Source: Tubiluchus corallicola (taxonomy: Eukaryota; Priapulida; Priapulimorpha; Priapulimorphida; Tubiluchidae). From it: DNA of 61,441 bases. Shown one piece after another: positions 9,446 to 21,312 of the stretch; positions within the stretch are counted from its first letter, which is position 1; the number at the start of each line of letters is the position of its first letter. The stretch is taken from NCBI GenBank assembly GCA_030141605.1, contig JAQGDQ010000085.1, positions 622,001 through 683,441 of the forward strand, written 5' to 3'. Both the position numbers and the translations under genes were made by a program. The notes beneath the pieces are model-generated. The model saw only the letters and a list, made by a program, of their open reading frames with translations. It had not been told where the DNA came from and made no database searches.

Positions 9446-9690
9446 GTATGTTATGAACGCTTTGTCCAGATTTGCACTGCTCAGTTTGCCGTCCTGATAG
9501 GCAACCATGAATACATGGCAAAACGCAAGGTCGTTTGCTTCGTCATAATGCAACCACATTCTATTTGCAAACCAGGAAGACTGAAAACTTCTTTGCACGA
9601 TGTTTTCATGACCAAACGAGCGTTGGGGAAATGTGAAATTTTTAGGCTGATTTGGAACCGGTGGTATATCCATGATAGATGAATTCACAT
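9443..9690 (-). pseudogene. ZMYM1-like hAT transposase N-terminus, TTF-type zinc finger
   Basis: From an ATG at about 9673 the frame reads MDIPPVPNQPKNFTFPQRSF, then WFANRMWLHYDEANDLAFCH, the TTF-type DNA-binding finger of these transposases. A frameshift near 9450 separates it from the rest of the finger (GYSNWKDASVAF). The longer upstream frame to 9778 is probably 5' leader. Confidence 0.8.
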
Positions 9691-9879
9691 AAAAAGATAA
9701 ATTCACAATAAAGATAAAATTAACATCCAACAGTTGACCCAGTGAAAAGATAATATAGCTGGCTGAGACGAAACACACACTTTAACTGCCAGCTAGAGAA
9801 GCAATCGATAATCACAGAGTTTGATAGGCATCTAGTATTTCAACTTTGAGAATGAGTAACAAAAAAACGAATGCGTTAT

Positions 9880-9930
9880 TCTGTTTGCTGATTGGATATA
9901 ATTTCTGTTTGCTGATTGGATATAATAATG
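9880..9930. repeat. Short tandem duplication
   Basis: Two adjacent near-identical copies of CTGTTTGCTGATTGGATATA, about 24 bases apart. Confidence 0.85.
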
Positions 9931-10047
9931 AAGTCTAAACCAAAATTGCTTCTTTTAGCTTCGAATAGAAACGATTTATGTGCTTTATTGTTGTCATTAT
10001 AAATAATGAAGCGAAAATGTCTAGGCACGTATGGCAGAAAAAGTGGT

Positions 10048-10080
10048 CCGGCCATGGCAGGTCCTGGCCGGACCGCCGAC
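10048..10080. repeat. GC-rich imperfect hairpin
   Basis: GTCCGGCCA and TGGCCGGAC are perfect 9-base reverse complements separated by about 10 bases, in otherwise AT-rich DNA. It could be a subterminal hairpin of the adjacent hAT element. Confidence 0.7.
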
Positions 10081-11655
10081 TACGGCCTTGGTTTGTGCTG
10101 ATAATGTTGACAGGGTGAGAGTCCTAGCCTTTTAGTTTGAACTTATCCGCCTTGGTAGTTCTCTGCCAAGCACCAAAAGCACAGTCCGGTTCTACATAGC
10201 CTCACCAAGTCCCAATAAACCCAGTTGTTGAACTGGCAACATACTTTTGTCTCTGACAGATGCAGTGCCAATTGTACTGCCATTAAAATTTTTGGTTTTA
10301 TGAAGTAAAGGGCCGCGAAACAATTTACAGTGTTCCCATTAATCTTTTCTGCTTAGGTTCGCCTACATGTGCATACAGTGGCCATTTTGTTAAATATCCT
10401 TAATAACAAACGAAATTATCATTTTTTTAAACAACATTTCTTTTGCGCACTAGCTGTTATCATCAAGTAATGAAGAAAACTGAAGTCATTTAAGACAGTA
10501 TGGCAAAACTGCAAGTAACTATAGAAACAGTGATAATAAAAAAACCAAAGTTTTTATTGTTTCTCTAATTACTCGAGTTCCGTCATATTATTTTTTTGGT
10601 TTTGCTTTATCGTGACTGTTTATGTGAAGGTGAAACTTTGTTATTTTTTAATATAGCAAAGATAAAAATTTGTTTGTTATTGTGGACTGTTTACTGTCCT
10701 CATCAGTGATTCCTCCATTTTCATCTAGTGGAGTGACATAAACATCAGTTGCAGCAACATCATCTCCTAATCATTTTGTTTAGAACATCGTCTGTAGTGT
10801 AATGCCTGATTATTATGTTGCAGTATTATAAAATTATAAATGGTGTTTTTTGATCCCAGGCACCTTGGCAGAGCACACATCACACAACAGCATAAATATA
10901 ATAAACGATAAGCTGAAGATGCAAAGTTAAATACAAGTTTTGAAAACAGAAAGCAGCACCAATTCAAATGGCTAAAATCACCTTCATCTGTCGTTGCCCT
11001 TCCCACGTGCCGTAGTAGCTGCGAACTTCCGTAAAACAAAGCTTACGTAAAACAAAGAAACATTCAAAGCTAAGGGCCTATAACGTTGTCTTCTTTGCCA
11101 TTGTTCTAACAGTGCCTGTTGATTGGCTGCTACAGGTGCAGCTGTTCAGTTTGCACCCTATGGGTGTACATGGCTTATGGATATTATGCTTCACTTTTAA
11201 TCCAATATGTCCCTGCTTTGAGGCCAATTGGCTTTCACTTAAAAAACATGACATTAGCTGTTGTTTGCTATGTAAATGAAAATTACACATAAACCAAACT
11301 GTTCTTGGTTTGAGCTACAAGTTTTGGATCAAAATTATTAAAAAGCTGTGACATTTAAGGTTCAGTTATGTGCCCTTCTGAGGTCTGTGCCCTATGCGGT
11401 TGCCTAGTTAGCCTACTGGTAGCACTGGTCTTGTTCTTATGTCTTCTATTGCTAGCATCCCATTTATTGCTAACATGCCATTTGTTTGAAGCTTAGTTTT
11501 TAAAATTAGCGGTGAAGTATTACCAGTTTATCCAGAAGAACAGGTAAAAAAAATTGCTTCTAGTATGCAAAATTTAGTTAGAAAAAATAGCATTCTTCAC
11601 CATTCTAACTTAATCAGAATAGCATGTGCTTGAAAATAAGATCTTCTAATCGTAA

Positions 11656-12071
11656 AAGAAGTTAAAATGCCCATAAATCTCAAAAAATATTCTTTATTTT
11701 TTTCTTCAGAAGCTTTCGTCCTCTCGGAGTTCATCAGCCGCACAGAAAGATACAATAATAAAAATTACAGATGAAACTACATATAATATAAAGGTGTACA
11801 ATGTCAGTAAAATAAGGGGACAAAATGCATGAAAGGGTGAATTAAAAACTAAATTAAAGAAAAAGTAAAATTAGTAATTAGGAAAACAAAATGAAAATTA
11901 AACTGACAAACATTGTACCCTTTATTTTACTGACATTGTGCACCTTTATTTTATGTGTAGTTACATCAGTAATTTTTTATTATTGTATCTTTCTGTGCAG
12001 CTGATGAGAGGACGAAAGCTTCTGAAGAAAAAATAAAGAATTTTTGAGGTTTATGGGCATTATAACTTCTT
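11656..12071. repeat. Fold-back element with arms of about 155 bp and hammerhead-like cores
   Basis: The arms 11656-11812 and 11915-12071 are imperfect inverted copies: AGAAGTTA.AATGCCCATAAA at the outer ends and ACAATGTCAGTAAAATAA at the inner ends. Each arm contains the hammerhead core CTGATGA...GGACGAAA: on the minus strand near 11722-11748 with a short pairing stem, and on the plus strand near 12001-12018 with that stem deleted. The spacer is about 100 bp. Penelope-like elements and retrozymes carry such motifs in terminal repeats (known), but a proper cleavage triplet was not found. There is no coding sequence inside. Confidence 0.7.
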
Positions 12072-12139
12072 CAGAATAGCATTGCTTCTTTATATTCACA
12101 ATTTTTTGTATATCATAAGCTATTATCTAGTCTCCCTTC

Positions 12140-12295
12140 ATGCATGCTTGGTGTATCTGGGTTGTCTGCATCTATGGCTAGCAAAGCCACGAGGCAGTCG
12201 TACCTTCTGATAGCTTATCAATCACCTATTCCTATTTTATCAACATAATCTTGACAGCTTCTATTAAATCCAAAAGTAAAGCTAAAATAAAATGA
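12140..12295. repeat. Diverged repeat, copy 1
   Basis: A stretch of about 150 bases resembles 12578-12735: both have a TCTGGGTTG.CTGCA start, a middle with ATCACCTATTCCTATT.T.TCAA, and an end with AAA.CTAA. It is unassigned and probably an old non-autonomous element. Confidence 0.6.
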
Positions 12296-12519
12296 CTGAG
12301 CAGTGGGTGTGTTGTTGACACGACAGATAAAAAATCATTAATGCTAAAATTTATTTATAAATGGTAATTATTATATAATGCCAATCTAGTAAATCTATTC
12401 GCTTTAGCGGGAACAACAAAACACGGGCACACGACCGTCATTAAACTACAGAACTCCTAACTTGAAGAGCAATGGTCACATGCTTGATGTATAAATAATC
12501 AATTTGTCCAAACGTGACA

Positions 12520-12795
12520 ACAATTGTAGGATCTATGCTAATTGATTGAAAAAGAAAAGAAGTTTCGCTTATATAGTTGGTATTGGGGTTTCTGGGTTGA
12601 CTGCACCATCAGCATCCAAAAGCCATAAAGCCAGAAGCATGACATTCTGACATCTTGTTGATCACCTATTCCTATTCTGTCAATGTAACCTTAACAGCAT
12701 TCCAGTAAATATGAAAGAAAAGCTAAGCCAACGTGATTGATTAATGGCATCGTAGAATCTACACTAACTGATTGAAAATAAAAAAAGGAATGCAC
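12520..12795. repeat. Diverged repeat, copy 2 with flanking duplicated segment
   Basis: 12578-12735 is the second copy of the repeat at 12140-12295. Around it, the segment GTAG.ATCTA..CTAA.TGATTGAAAA occurs at about 12525-12555 and again at 12752-12780. The whole block is therefore a nested or tandem duplication. Confidence 0.6.
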
Positions 12796-12869
12796 CATTG
12801 TCTGAAAAATGAATAAAAATAAATGCTAATAAAGAAAAGACTTTGCTTACAATTGGCACTGGGTTTGCA

Positions 12870-13080
12870 ACGATCCTAGCCAGTAGCCCTGCATCGAGAC
12901 CGCAGTGGGCCTCAACTGACGCTCACAGCGGGTGGCCTCTATCTATACAGCTCAAATGCCGCCTGCTGCACCTCCCCACCAACGGCTCCTTCCTGCTCTA
13001 GATGCGGTAGGGGTTTACTAACTAGCCCCTTTCCATGCTGAACAACTGTACACATCTGCACCCACGCATACCTCTGCCCT
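12870..13080. other. GC-richer island of unknown nature
   Basis: About 200 bases are visibly richer in G and C than the surroundings (around TCACAGCGGGTGGCC and CCCCACCAACGGCTCC). There is no long open frame, no clear tRNA fold and no convincing splice sites. It may be part of a repeat. Confidence 0.35.
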
Positions 13081-13293
13081 CACTCAGAGCCGCATATTTT
13101 GGCTGGAGTCACACGTCAGATAAACATGATTTACGGCTTTGTTCTTATGGGGACATTTGTTTACATCTAACCTTTCCTTATTTTTGAACACTTGCACGCA
13201 AAATGGCGTGAGAGACCACCCAACAGAATGAAATATTATTTTACAAAAGTAGGATAAGCTCACTGAAAAAAGTCCAGAGAGTCCTGTTTTAGG

Positions 13294-14091
13294 GTGTCGC
13301 TTCATTTAATGGAAACACGTTTCGATGTAGAGCTACTGGCTAGGATTGTTGCACAGAATTTGCTCGAGAGTCTATGCGTTATTGCGCTTCGTTTCTTCTT
13401 TAATTATACTAACTCATTACTTCCTTTTTATTTTATGACTCTTGTAGTTTCTAGAGGGCATGACCATCATGATTATTTTACTCGGGGTAGAGATTCCATC
13501 CGACCACCGACTCTACACTCATTTTTTCCAAAACAATCTATGAAATATACTATTTATTCCCTCGTCAGTGACATACCTCGCTCTGTTACTGATAAGGCTG
13601 CAACCCACAGCTATCATGCGTTTAAACGCTATTGCAAAATGTTTTTCATTAATACCTACACTGATTTTTGTCACATCTGTAATTGTTACGTATGGTGTCT
13701 TTACGGCACTATTTGAGTTGACACGAATTTTGTCAATTCAGCTTTAAAATTTATTAATGATGATAATGACTTTATTATTTTATTAATATCATTGTCATCG
13801 TGGATTGGCACAATACTGGTTTTCACATCAACATACTCTTTTTGTTTCTCTGTCTTTCTTCTCTTTCATTCTTTTCATCCATCCCTCGCTTTCTCCATTT
13901 CTTCCTGAGGTGGCCTTTAATTTATGTAGCTATTTTGCCATTTTTAGGTCTCCTGAGCCACACAGCTTTGTTATTTGTAGTTTAAGTATATTAATTTTTT
14001 TTGTTTTTTTCTTCAGCTGTGTTGTAAATTTCTATTTGTCATTTGTATTTTGCTGCATGAACATAAACTAACTGGAACTTGAACTTAAACT
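13294..14091 (+). mobile_element. LINE 3'-end relic
   Basis: A 140-codon frame (13294-13716) ends with HSYHAFKRYCKMFFINTYT, reminiscent of the C-terminal tail of non-LTR reverse transcriptases. A pyrimidine-rich untranslated stretch follows. It ends with TGGAACTTGAACTTAAAC just after ATAAACTAA, the kind of short-repeat tail that closes CR1/L2-like elements. No catalytic motifs remain. The assignment rests on the tail and general look; a low-complexity host sequence is the alternative. Confidence 0.45.
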
Positions 14092-14251
14092 ATTTCACTG
14101 AATTATAAATCATAATTAATATTTGCTATTACTCCAAAGACCATTTGTATGTCGCATTTGGTGCAATAAGATGTATACTTTGCACAGTTTCATCATTGAT
14201 ATTATATTGTTTATTTATTTACTTTTACACTGTTTATATTGTTTATTTTAG

Positions 14252-14352
14252 GTTGTCAAGTTATTGGGTCAGTGTGGTCAGTTTGACCACCCACTTTCTG
14301 GCTGCAACCAGTGTCACATTACTAGAGACAATCCAATATTTGAAGGAAAACG
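14252..14352 (+). CDS. Unrecognised plus-strand gene, exon a
   Basis: Acceptor TTTATTTTAG before 14252 and donor GTATGT after 14352. One base completes an upstream codon, then 33 codons (SVTLLETIQYLKEN near the end) plus one base. The alternative frame starting with GTT is also open but does not fit the next exon. Confidence 0.45.
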
Positions 14353-17300
14353 GTATGTATTGATGTTTCACTGTTGTTCTGGATGAGATAACTGAACACT
14401 ATATTGTTATATACTGAAAATAGGAGTGAAGCGTATGTAATTTCATAGACGATTAAATGAAAACGATAGTTATTATTTATGTAGCAATATTTACACTACA
14501 ATGCATGCATATTTTTATGCTGCAAATTATTGCTTCCATGCTTAAATACTTCGCCCAATTTTATGATCTCTCTTTTCTGTCCAATTCATGATTTCTTTTC
14601 TCTGCCCAGTTTATGATCTCTTTTCTCTTTTCTTCCTCTTGTGTGTTCTTCGGCACCTGCACCTCTTTTGCTCAAAGTTTCTTCTATTTGTGTTCGCTTT
14701 TCTGTGTCGTAATTCAGCAATGTTAAAATAGCTTGCAAATTTTCTTGAGCATGCACGTTTATTGAGTAATAGTAGAAAGCATCCCTGATGAAATTCAGTG
14801 TCACTTTTGACTTGCTTAGTCTTTGTGTACAAAACAGTTTTTTCAATTTCTCCAGTTCCTCATCTTTTTTCTGCAGTTTGTTTTCTTTTTCAGCAATTTC
14901 GTGCTGAAGCTGGACGATTTTTTTATTTTTAGGTTCAGTCATCATTTGATCTGCCATCTCGCACTGGTGCTCAAATTTGGCTGCCATCATACCTTTCTTG
15001 TATGTAATCAGGTAAGTTTGTTGATGAAATGATTCCCTTTCCAGAATTTCTTTTTCCAACTTGCTTATCCTTGCTGAAGCATCTTTCACTTTGGATTCTT
15101 GTTGTTTGATATGAACCTCTTTTTCCTGTAATTTGGTTTGTAGCTCTTTCACTTTATTTTCCACATTGGTTACCTCGTCTGATTTCCCGAGAAGTTTGTC
15201 CTGTAGATTCTGTATAGAAATCCTCATTTCAGTGTTTTCCTGGTTAACCAGTGCATGCTGTTTTTCTATTTCCCACTTCAAATCGCTTTCCATTTCTTTT
15301 CTTGACTCTCTTTTGTCTGCAACATTTGCTTCTTTATTTGATGTTTTGTTTTGTATTAATTCATCTAGAAGATGGTATCTATGGTATAGTTCTTTTAAAT
15401 CTGCAATGAATTTTGATCTCATTCGTTGAAGTTCTTCTTTTTGTAAGGAAACAATATTCTCTAATTCTTTGGACAGTGCAACCTGTGTTTGCTTTTCTTG
15501 TATTAGATTTTCCATCGGATTCATCACCTCTGAATAAGTGATCTTCTCTAGCTGTTCTGCCATTTTTTCTTCTGCATGAATAATATTGTTGAAAGCTTCT
15601 TTTTGTGCTGTTTCCAAAGCAGCATCATGATCGCCTTCATTATGACTTTCCCGTGCACATTTGTCTTCCTTGTTTTTTATATACTCTGAGAGCTTTATTA
15701 TGTCTTCTTCTGCTTCAATCATCTCTTCACACAGTCTAAGGGAATACGTGTCATTTTCATCATGCACACTGTTTGTGTCAGAATCAAAGAAATTCTTTGC
15801 ATTCTGTGTTCTGGATGACATTGTTGCAATATGAAGTGATTCATTGGTCAACTGTTCTGGCACTTCATTGCCAAAAAGTACTGTATTTGCTGAATCATCA
15901 TATTCTTTTTGATGTTCGATGTCTTCTTCATCCATCGCTTTTTCTACAGATCCATCCGTTGCTCCAGATTTTTCATAAATGCTCACTGTTTCCGACAGAC
16001 TTTTAATGTAAATTGTTTGCTGTTTGGATTAGCTAATATCTTTATTTATAGTTTGCCAAGCAGACTGCTGCATTTATCTGTTCTTCTATTCTACATTAAA
16101 AAATGAAAACACGAATTAATTTAAATGGAAAGTCAGTTTTGTTTTTGTTGTCAAATAATGTTTACGACACGCATGTTTAAGTCATGGTCGAAATAGTACT
16201 TTTAGAGAAGGCAACCTTTGCAGTATCCTATGTTGTTCATACTGGGGCTCCAAACAGATCTGTATCTTTGCAGTCAGGTCCCAAATTTTAAACGTGCATC
16301 ATTTTGACATTTTTGACAAGCTAGACAAAGATGGTTTTATTTATCTCCAGTAAATATGCAAGCGTTTACATACCTGTATTTTATTCTATTAATGGTGCTC
16401 TTTTAATTAGTGCAAAAAGTCTATTTTCAATCTATTGGCGAAATTGGAAATTTGGGAAGAATGCTAACTTCTCGGGATCACACCAGCAGAGTAGCAGAGA
16501 TGAATGCAACACGTATTCACTCTTACCAGAGAAGGTCATTGGTTAGTACTAATTGAAATAAGCCTGTGTGTTCAAATTTTATGCTTTGCTGTGTTTACTT
16601 AGCAAAGGTATTTCTTTCCAAATGCTAAAGAAAGCGACTGATTACAAGTAATGTAGTGCAATTGAATGTATCACAACTAAGTGGTTCATCCTGTATTTTT
16701 CATGTTTTTTAATGAAACGTTGAAAATCAGTTTTTCTTTGCATAGAAGTCGTCTTATTTGTCATTGAGATGCCCTAAAAAATACGAAATTCAGTTTTTCA
16801 AGGAGTCTTTTCTGCAGGTTTTCACATAATGTGCCTTACGTGCGAGAACCTAGACTCTTTGAAAATCTTGTATGAATTAAATTTTTTTAATAATTTATTT
16901 TTAATAGATTAAACTGATTTCTTAAATAATATGTAGCCCACTTGATACAGCCCTGTTCTTGACCTTAATTATGACGTGCAAAAACCATCATAAATAACTG
17001 TTGTTTTTTGCAGAGAATTGAGAGGTTTCATTTAGCATATACTGTAAATAGGCAAATTTTATCTGGTATAAACATGGTATGTACCAAGTTAGATGAGTAA
17101 GTCACTTTTGATTAAATACACCAACTAAGAATGCATATTTTTATGTTGTTTTTTCATCGTCTCGCATACTACTGTCTGACATCATAAGCATTGACATCAA
17201 ACCAAACAAAAAAAAAACAACCCAACAAAAACCCACCCAAAAAAACCACCCCCCAAACCACCCAACCAAAAACACCCAAAACACAAACAATTGAAAATCA

Positions 17301-18197
17301 TATAAACTAGAATAGTGATATTCTGTTTGCCAATAAAATATTCTTTAAGAAATACCACTATTTTACTATTTATTGCAAACCAGATTAGCACATATTAAAA
17401 ATTCTGTTAATGAACAAGAATAGCTATGTTTTGTTTATCAAGAAAAATATTCTTTAACAAATACCACTATTTTACTATTTACCTGAGATGCTTCTCTTAC
17501 ATCACATGCATATTGCTTTTGAACATATGCTACATATACCAGATATGCTATTTTTTATATTCCAGAGATAACTTACCACACTCGATGGATTAAGAGTCAC
17601 GGGTGAATTTTCACTTGTATCTAATTTCACTTGCAAAACATTGTGCAGCATCTTTCACCCTGGAAGATGAATGAGTAATCTGAGTCTCCATCATAGATGA
17701 CAACAGCGATTGTAACAGCCTGTCCTGTCAACGGTTTTATCAATTTACAACAGGTAGACGACAGTGGCTTCTTTGCAGGTTGCCATGATTGTTCATTTAT
17801 TTGAAACTTCTGACCATTGATAATGAAATAAACATTAAAAGCTCACAGCACACTTAGTTAAATGCATTCATTAGCGTTAAAATATCATATCAGTTGCAAT
17901 TAAAATTACGTTGCCTATCTTCTAGAATGCTGGCTGACCACCCCTTTGAAAAAGTGTGTCAGTCCGGTTTATTACTTTGCTATATATGTGTTATGCTGGT
18001 ATAACATGAATTGTAATTAAACGACTTGGCATCAGCTGCAGGATGAACTTTTAGCTTCTTCAGCCATTTGCCGTAGGTTAACAATATCTACATGCTGTTT
18101 ATTAGCGCAGAGGATCATTTTGACAGCGACTGTCATTCGCATTGCTATAAATCAAGCCAAAACAAATAATCTGTGCAATTATGACACTACTAACTAA
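14252..18197 (+). CDS. Unrecognised spliced gene, last four exons (14252-14352, 16411-16541, 17014-17076, 18042-18197)
   Basis: Four plus-strand blocks each have an AG acceptor and a GT donor (GTATGT, GTTAGT, GTATGT), and their reading phases fit one another. Exon 1 ends one base into a codon, which TG of exon 2 completes. Exons 2 and 3 end on codon boundaries, and exon 4 runs 51 codons to a TAA. The tail reads FLAATSVTLLETIQYLKEN, VQKVYFQSIGEIGNLGRML, RIERFHLAYTVNRQILSGIN, then DELLASSAICRRLTISTC. It looks mostly helical. I do not recognise the family. Upstream exons were not found, because a LINE relic lies immediately before. The matching phases over four exons are the main support; chance is not excluded. 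Confidence 0.5.
14545..14625 (-). repeat. 25-bp degenerate tandem repeat spanning the coiled-coil stop codon
   Basis: On the minus strand three near-copies of AGAGATCATAAACTGGGCAG plus AGAAA follow each other. The first encodes KRDHKLGREKKS, the second contains the TGA stop, and the third is untranslated. The stop has therefore probably arisen or moved by slippage. Confidence 0.7.
14586..15986 (-). CDS. Coiled-coil protein, golgin-like with GRIP-like C-terminus (probable 3' exon)
   Basis: An open frame of 466 codons. Residues about 1-110 are acidic and Ser/Asn-rich. Residues about 110-390 are almost continuous heptad-type coiled coil rich in Glu, Lys and Gln (KVKELQTKLQEKEVHIKQQE). Residues about 394-438 (TLNFIRDAFYYYSINVHAQE, then ILTLLNYDTEKRTQIEE) resemble the GRIP or GRAB domain by which golgins bind Arl1 or Arf1 on the trans-Golgi, but the key Tyr is Phe, so the call is tentative. 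The frame opens at a GTG, with open codons and a possible acceptor upstream near 16010, so it is probably the last exon of a longer gene. It lies antisense within the first intron of the plus-strand gene at 14252-18197. The C-terminal codons are part of a 25-bp tandem repeat. Confidence 0.6.
   Translation of the reverse strand: MSIYEKSGATDGSVEKAMDEEDIEHQKEYDDSANTVLFGNEVPEQLTNESLHIATMSSRTQNAKNFFDSDTNSVHDENDTYSLRLCEEMIEAEEDIIKLSEYIKNKEDKCARESHNEGDHDAALETAQKEAFNNIIHAEEKMAEQLEKITYSEVMNPMENLIQEKQTQVALSKELENIVSLQKEELQRMRSKFIADLKELYHRYHLLDELIQNKTSNKEANVADKRESRKEMESDLKWEIEKQHALVNQENTEMRISIQNLQDKLLGKSDEVTNVENKVKELQTKLQEKEVHIKQQESKVKDASARISKLEKEILERESFHQQTYLITYKKGMMAAKFEHQCEMADQMMTEPKNKKIVQLQHEIAEKENKLQKKDEELEKLKKLFCTQRLSKSKVTLNFIRDAFYYYSINVHAQENLQAILTLLNYDTEKRTQIEETLSKRGAGAEEHTRGRKEKRDHKLGREKKS
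16411..16541 (+). CDS. Unrecognised plus-strand gene, exon b
   Basis: Acceptor TTTTAATTAG and donor GTTAGT. In the phase set by exon a it reads VQKVYFQSIGEIGNLGRMLT, then SRVAEMNATRIHSYQRRSL, and ends on a codon boundary. The overlapping frame (AKSLFSIYWRNW) is also open but reaches a stop at once in the next exon. Confidence 0.5.
17014..17076 (+). CDS. Unrecognised plus-strand gene, exon c
   Basis: A small 63-base exon between a strong acceptor (TTGTTTTTTGCAG) and donor GTATGT. It encodes 21 residues, RIERFHLAYTVNRQILSGIN plus Met, in phase with the exons on both sides. Confidence 0.5.
17197..17290. repeat. A/C-rich low-complexity tract
   Basis: The plus strand is almost only A and C (AACCCAACAAAAACCCACCC and similar). 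The minus-strand frame through it is rich in Gly, Phe and Trp and is a composition artefact. Confidence 0.8.
17627..17842 (-). CDS. Possible unannotated exon or small gene, 71 codons, no start codon
   Basis: The minus-strand frame is open from 17842 to a TGA at 17629-17627 and has a protein-like composition: FIINGQKFQINEQSWQPAKK, then GQAVTIAVVIYDGDSDYSF, FQGERCC. It lacks an ATG near its start, so it would have to be an exon; a CAG acceptor lies inside it near 17812 and a GTGAAAG donor near 17660. No family is recognised. It sits in the last intron of the plus-strand gene. It could be a repeat-borne relic. Confidence 0.3.
   Translation of the reverse strand, partial: AFNVYFIINGQKFQINEQSWQPAKKPLSSTCCKLIKPLTGQAVTIAVVIYDGDSDYSFIFQGERCCTMFCK
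18042..18197 (+). CDS. Unrecognised plus-strand gene, exon d (terminal)
   Basis: The acceptor CATCAGCTGCAG is followed by 51 codons (DELLASSAICRRLTISTC, then TATVIRIAINQAK) and TAA at 18195-18197, in phase with exon c. No AATAAA was identified close downstream. Confidence 0.45.
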   Translation, partial: DELLASSAICRRLTISTCCLLAQRIILTATVIRIAINQAKTNNLCNYDTTN

Positions 18198-20460
<2,263 letters not shown>

Positions 20461-20462
20461 AA

Positions 20463-20648
20463 TCATAAACATTTATTTAAGATATGGTAAACATGCTTTT
20501 TTAGAGTTTTCGTTGCTAAGTTGGAGATTCCTAAGTGTTCACATGCTCTTACCATCAGATGTCTCGACTTTTTACCAGTGTACTTAGCGTTGCAGCTGGG
20601 ACACCCGGACACGTTTACAAATAACATTTGTTGACTTTGAAATGACAC
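20463..20648 (-). mobile_element. Penelope-like element fragment, GIY-YIG endonuclease start
   Basis: The minus-strand frame reads VSGCPSCNAKYTGKKSRHL followed by RACEHLGISNLATKTLKK. This fits the C-terminal GIY-YIG endonuclease of Penelope-like retroelements, where CPxCNAxYIGxTxRHLxxRxxEHLG is typical; here YTG replaces YIG. Only this piece remains in frame. Confidence 0.75.
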
Positions 20649-20689
20649 CCTTGGCTATAACTTGATTTTAAAATACTGGGGAGATCGAT

Positions 20690-20920
20690 TTGACGATATA
20701 ACGAATAAATATATTTGGGCAGTGCTTCTACGCGACTACAGGTAATTAACCTCTACATGATTACAGGTAATTAACCCCTGTCTATATTAATCATGTAATT
20801 AATCCCTGTCTATATATGTACCTATATATGTATTTTCATTCGACCGATGATGACACAAGCAGGTATCGAAATATGTGTGGATTTTTTAGTATGTGTGCTG
20901 TATTTTGAATAAATTTTTGG
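20690..20920. repeat. Likely Penelope-like terminal region with tandem motif and hammerhead-like core
   Basis: It adjoins the GIY-YIG fragment. It has three partial copies of TACAGGTAATTAACC-like sequence (about 20740-20810). It also has CCGATGATGA...CGAAATATG at about 20844-20875, resembling the CUGAUGA...GAAA core of the hammerhead ribozymes known from Penelope-like terminal repeats. The first core bases deviate, so activity is doubtful. Confidence 0.4.
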
Positions 20921-21044
20921 GATTTTATAAATCATAAAATTCATTTTAATTTTATTAAACTTATTGTTTTTTTGGTGCAGTACTTTCAATGTATAAACAT
21001 AACAATATTGAATGAATGCACACTTAATTCTGGTACAAACATAT

Positions 21045-21312
21045 TTATTGCTTGACTATCCCTGGTGCAGTGCGGTTTATTCATTACTCATGTCAGTTAA
21101 TAACTGTAGGTATCATGTGTGACAGTCCAGACTGAATGTTTGTGACTAGTTATAATTTGACTATGCCTGGACCAGTGCGGTTAATCCAAAACTCATGTCA
21201 GTTAAAAACTGTAGATATTAGTTCATGTGTGACTGACCAGACAGTCCAGACTGAGTGTTCGTGACTAATTATAACTTCACTATGCCTGGTCCAGTATGGT
21301 TTACTCTTGTAT
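21045..21312. repeat. Tandem repeat, period about 105-117 bp, 2.3 copies
   Basis: Each unit carries ACTAT.CCTGG.CCAGT.GGTT, then CTCATGTCAGTTAA.AACTGTAG, then ACAGTCCAGACTGA.TGTT. Copies start at about 21050, 21160 and 21275 (partial). Confidence 0.8.

Larger units (their letters stand above)
9779..11655. other. No gene recognised; short repeat and hairpin
   Basis: AT-rich sequence. Two direct copies of a 23-24 base unit (CTGTTTGCTGATTGGATATA) sit at about 9880-9930. A GC-rich hairpin sits at about 10048-10080 and could be the 5' end of the ZMYM-type hAT; its left partner was not found. Minus-strand frames at 10767-11039 and 11078-11290 show no domain and no splice context. Confidence 0.6.

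Noticed and set aside
13805-14071. Plus frames rich in Phe/Ser/Leu
   Set aside because: They are translations of the pyrimidine-rich 3' untranslated part of a probable LINE.
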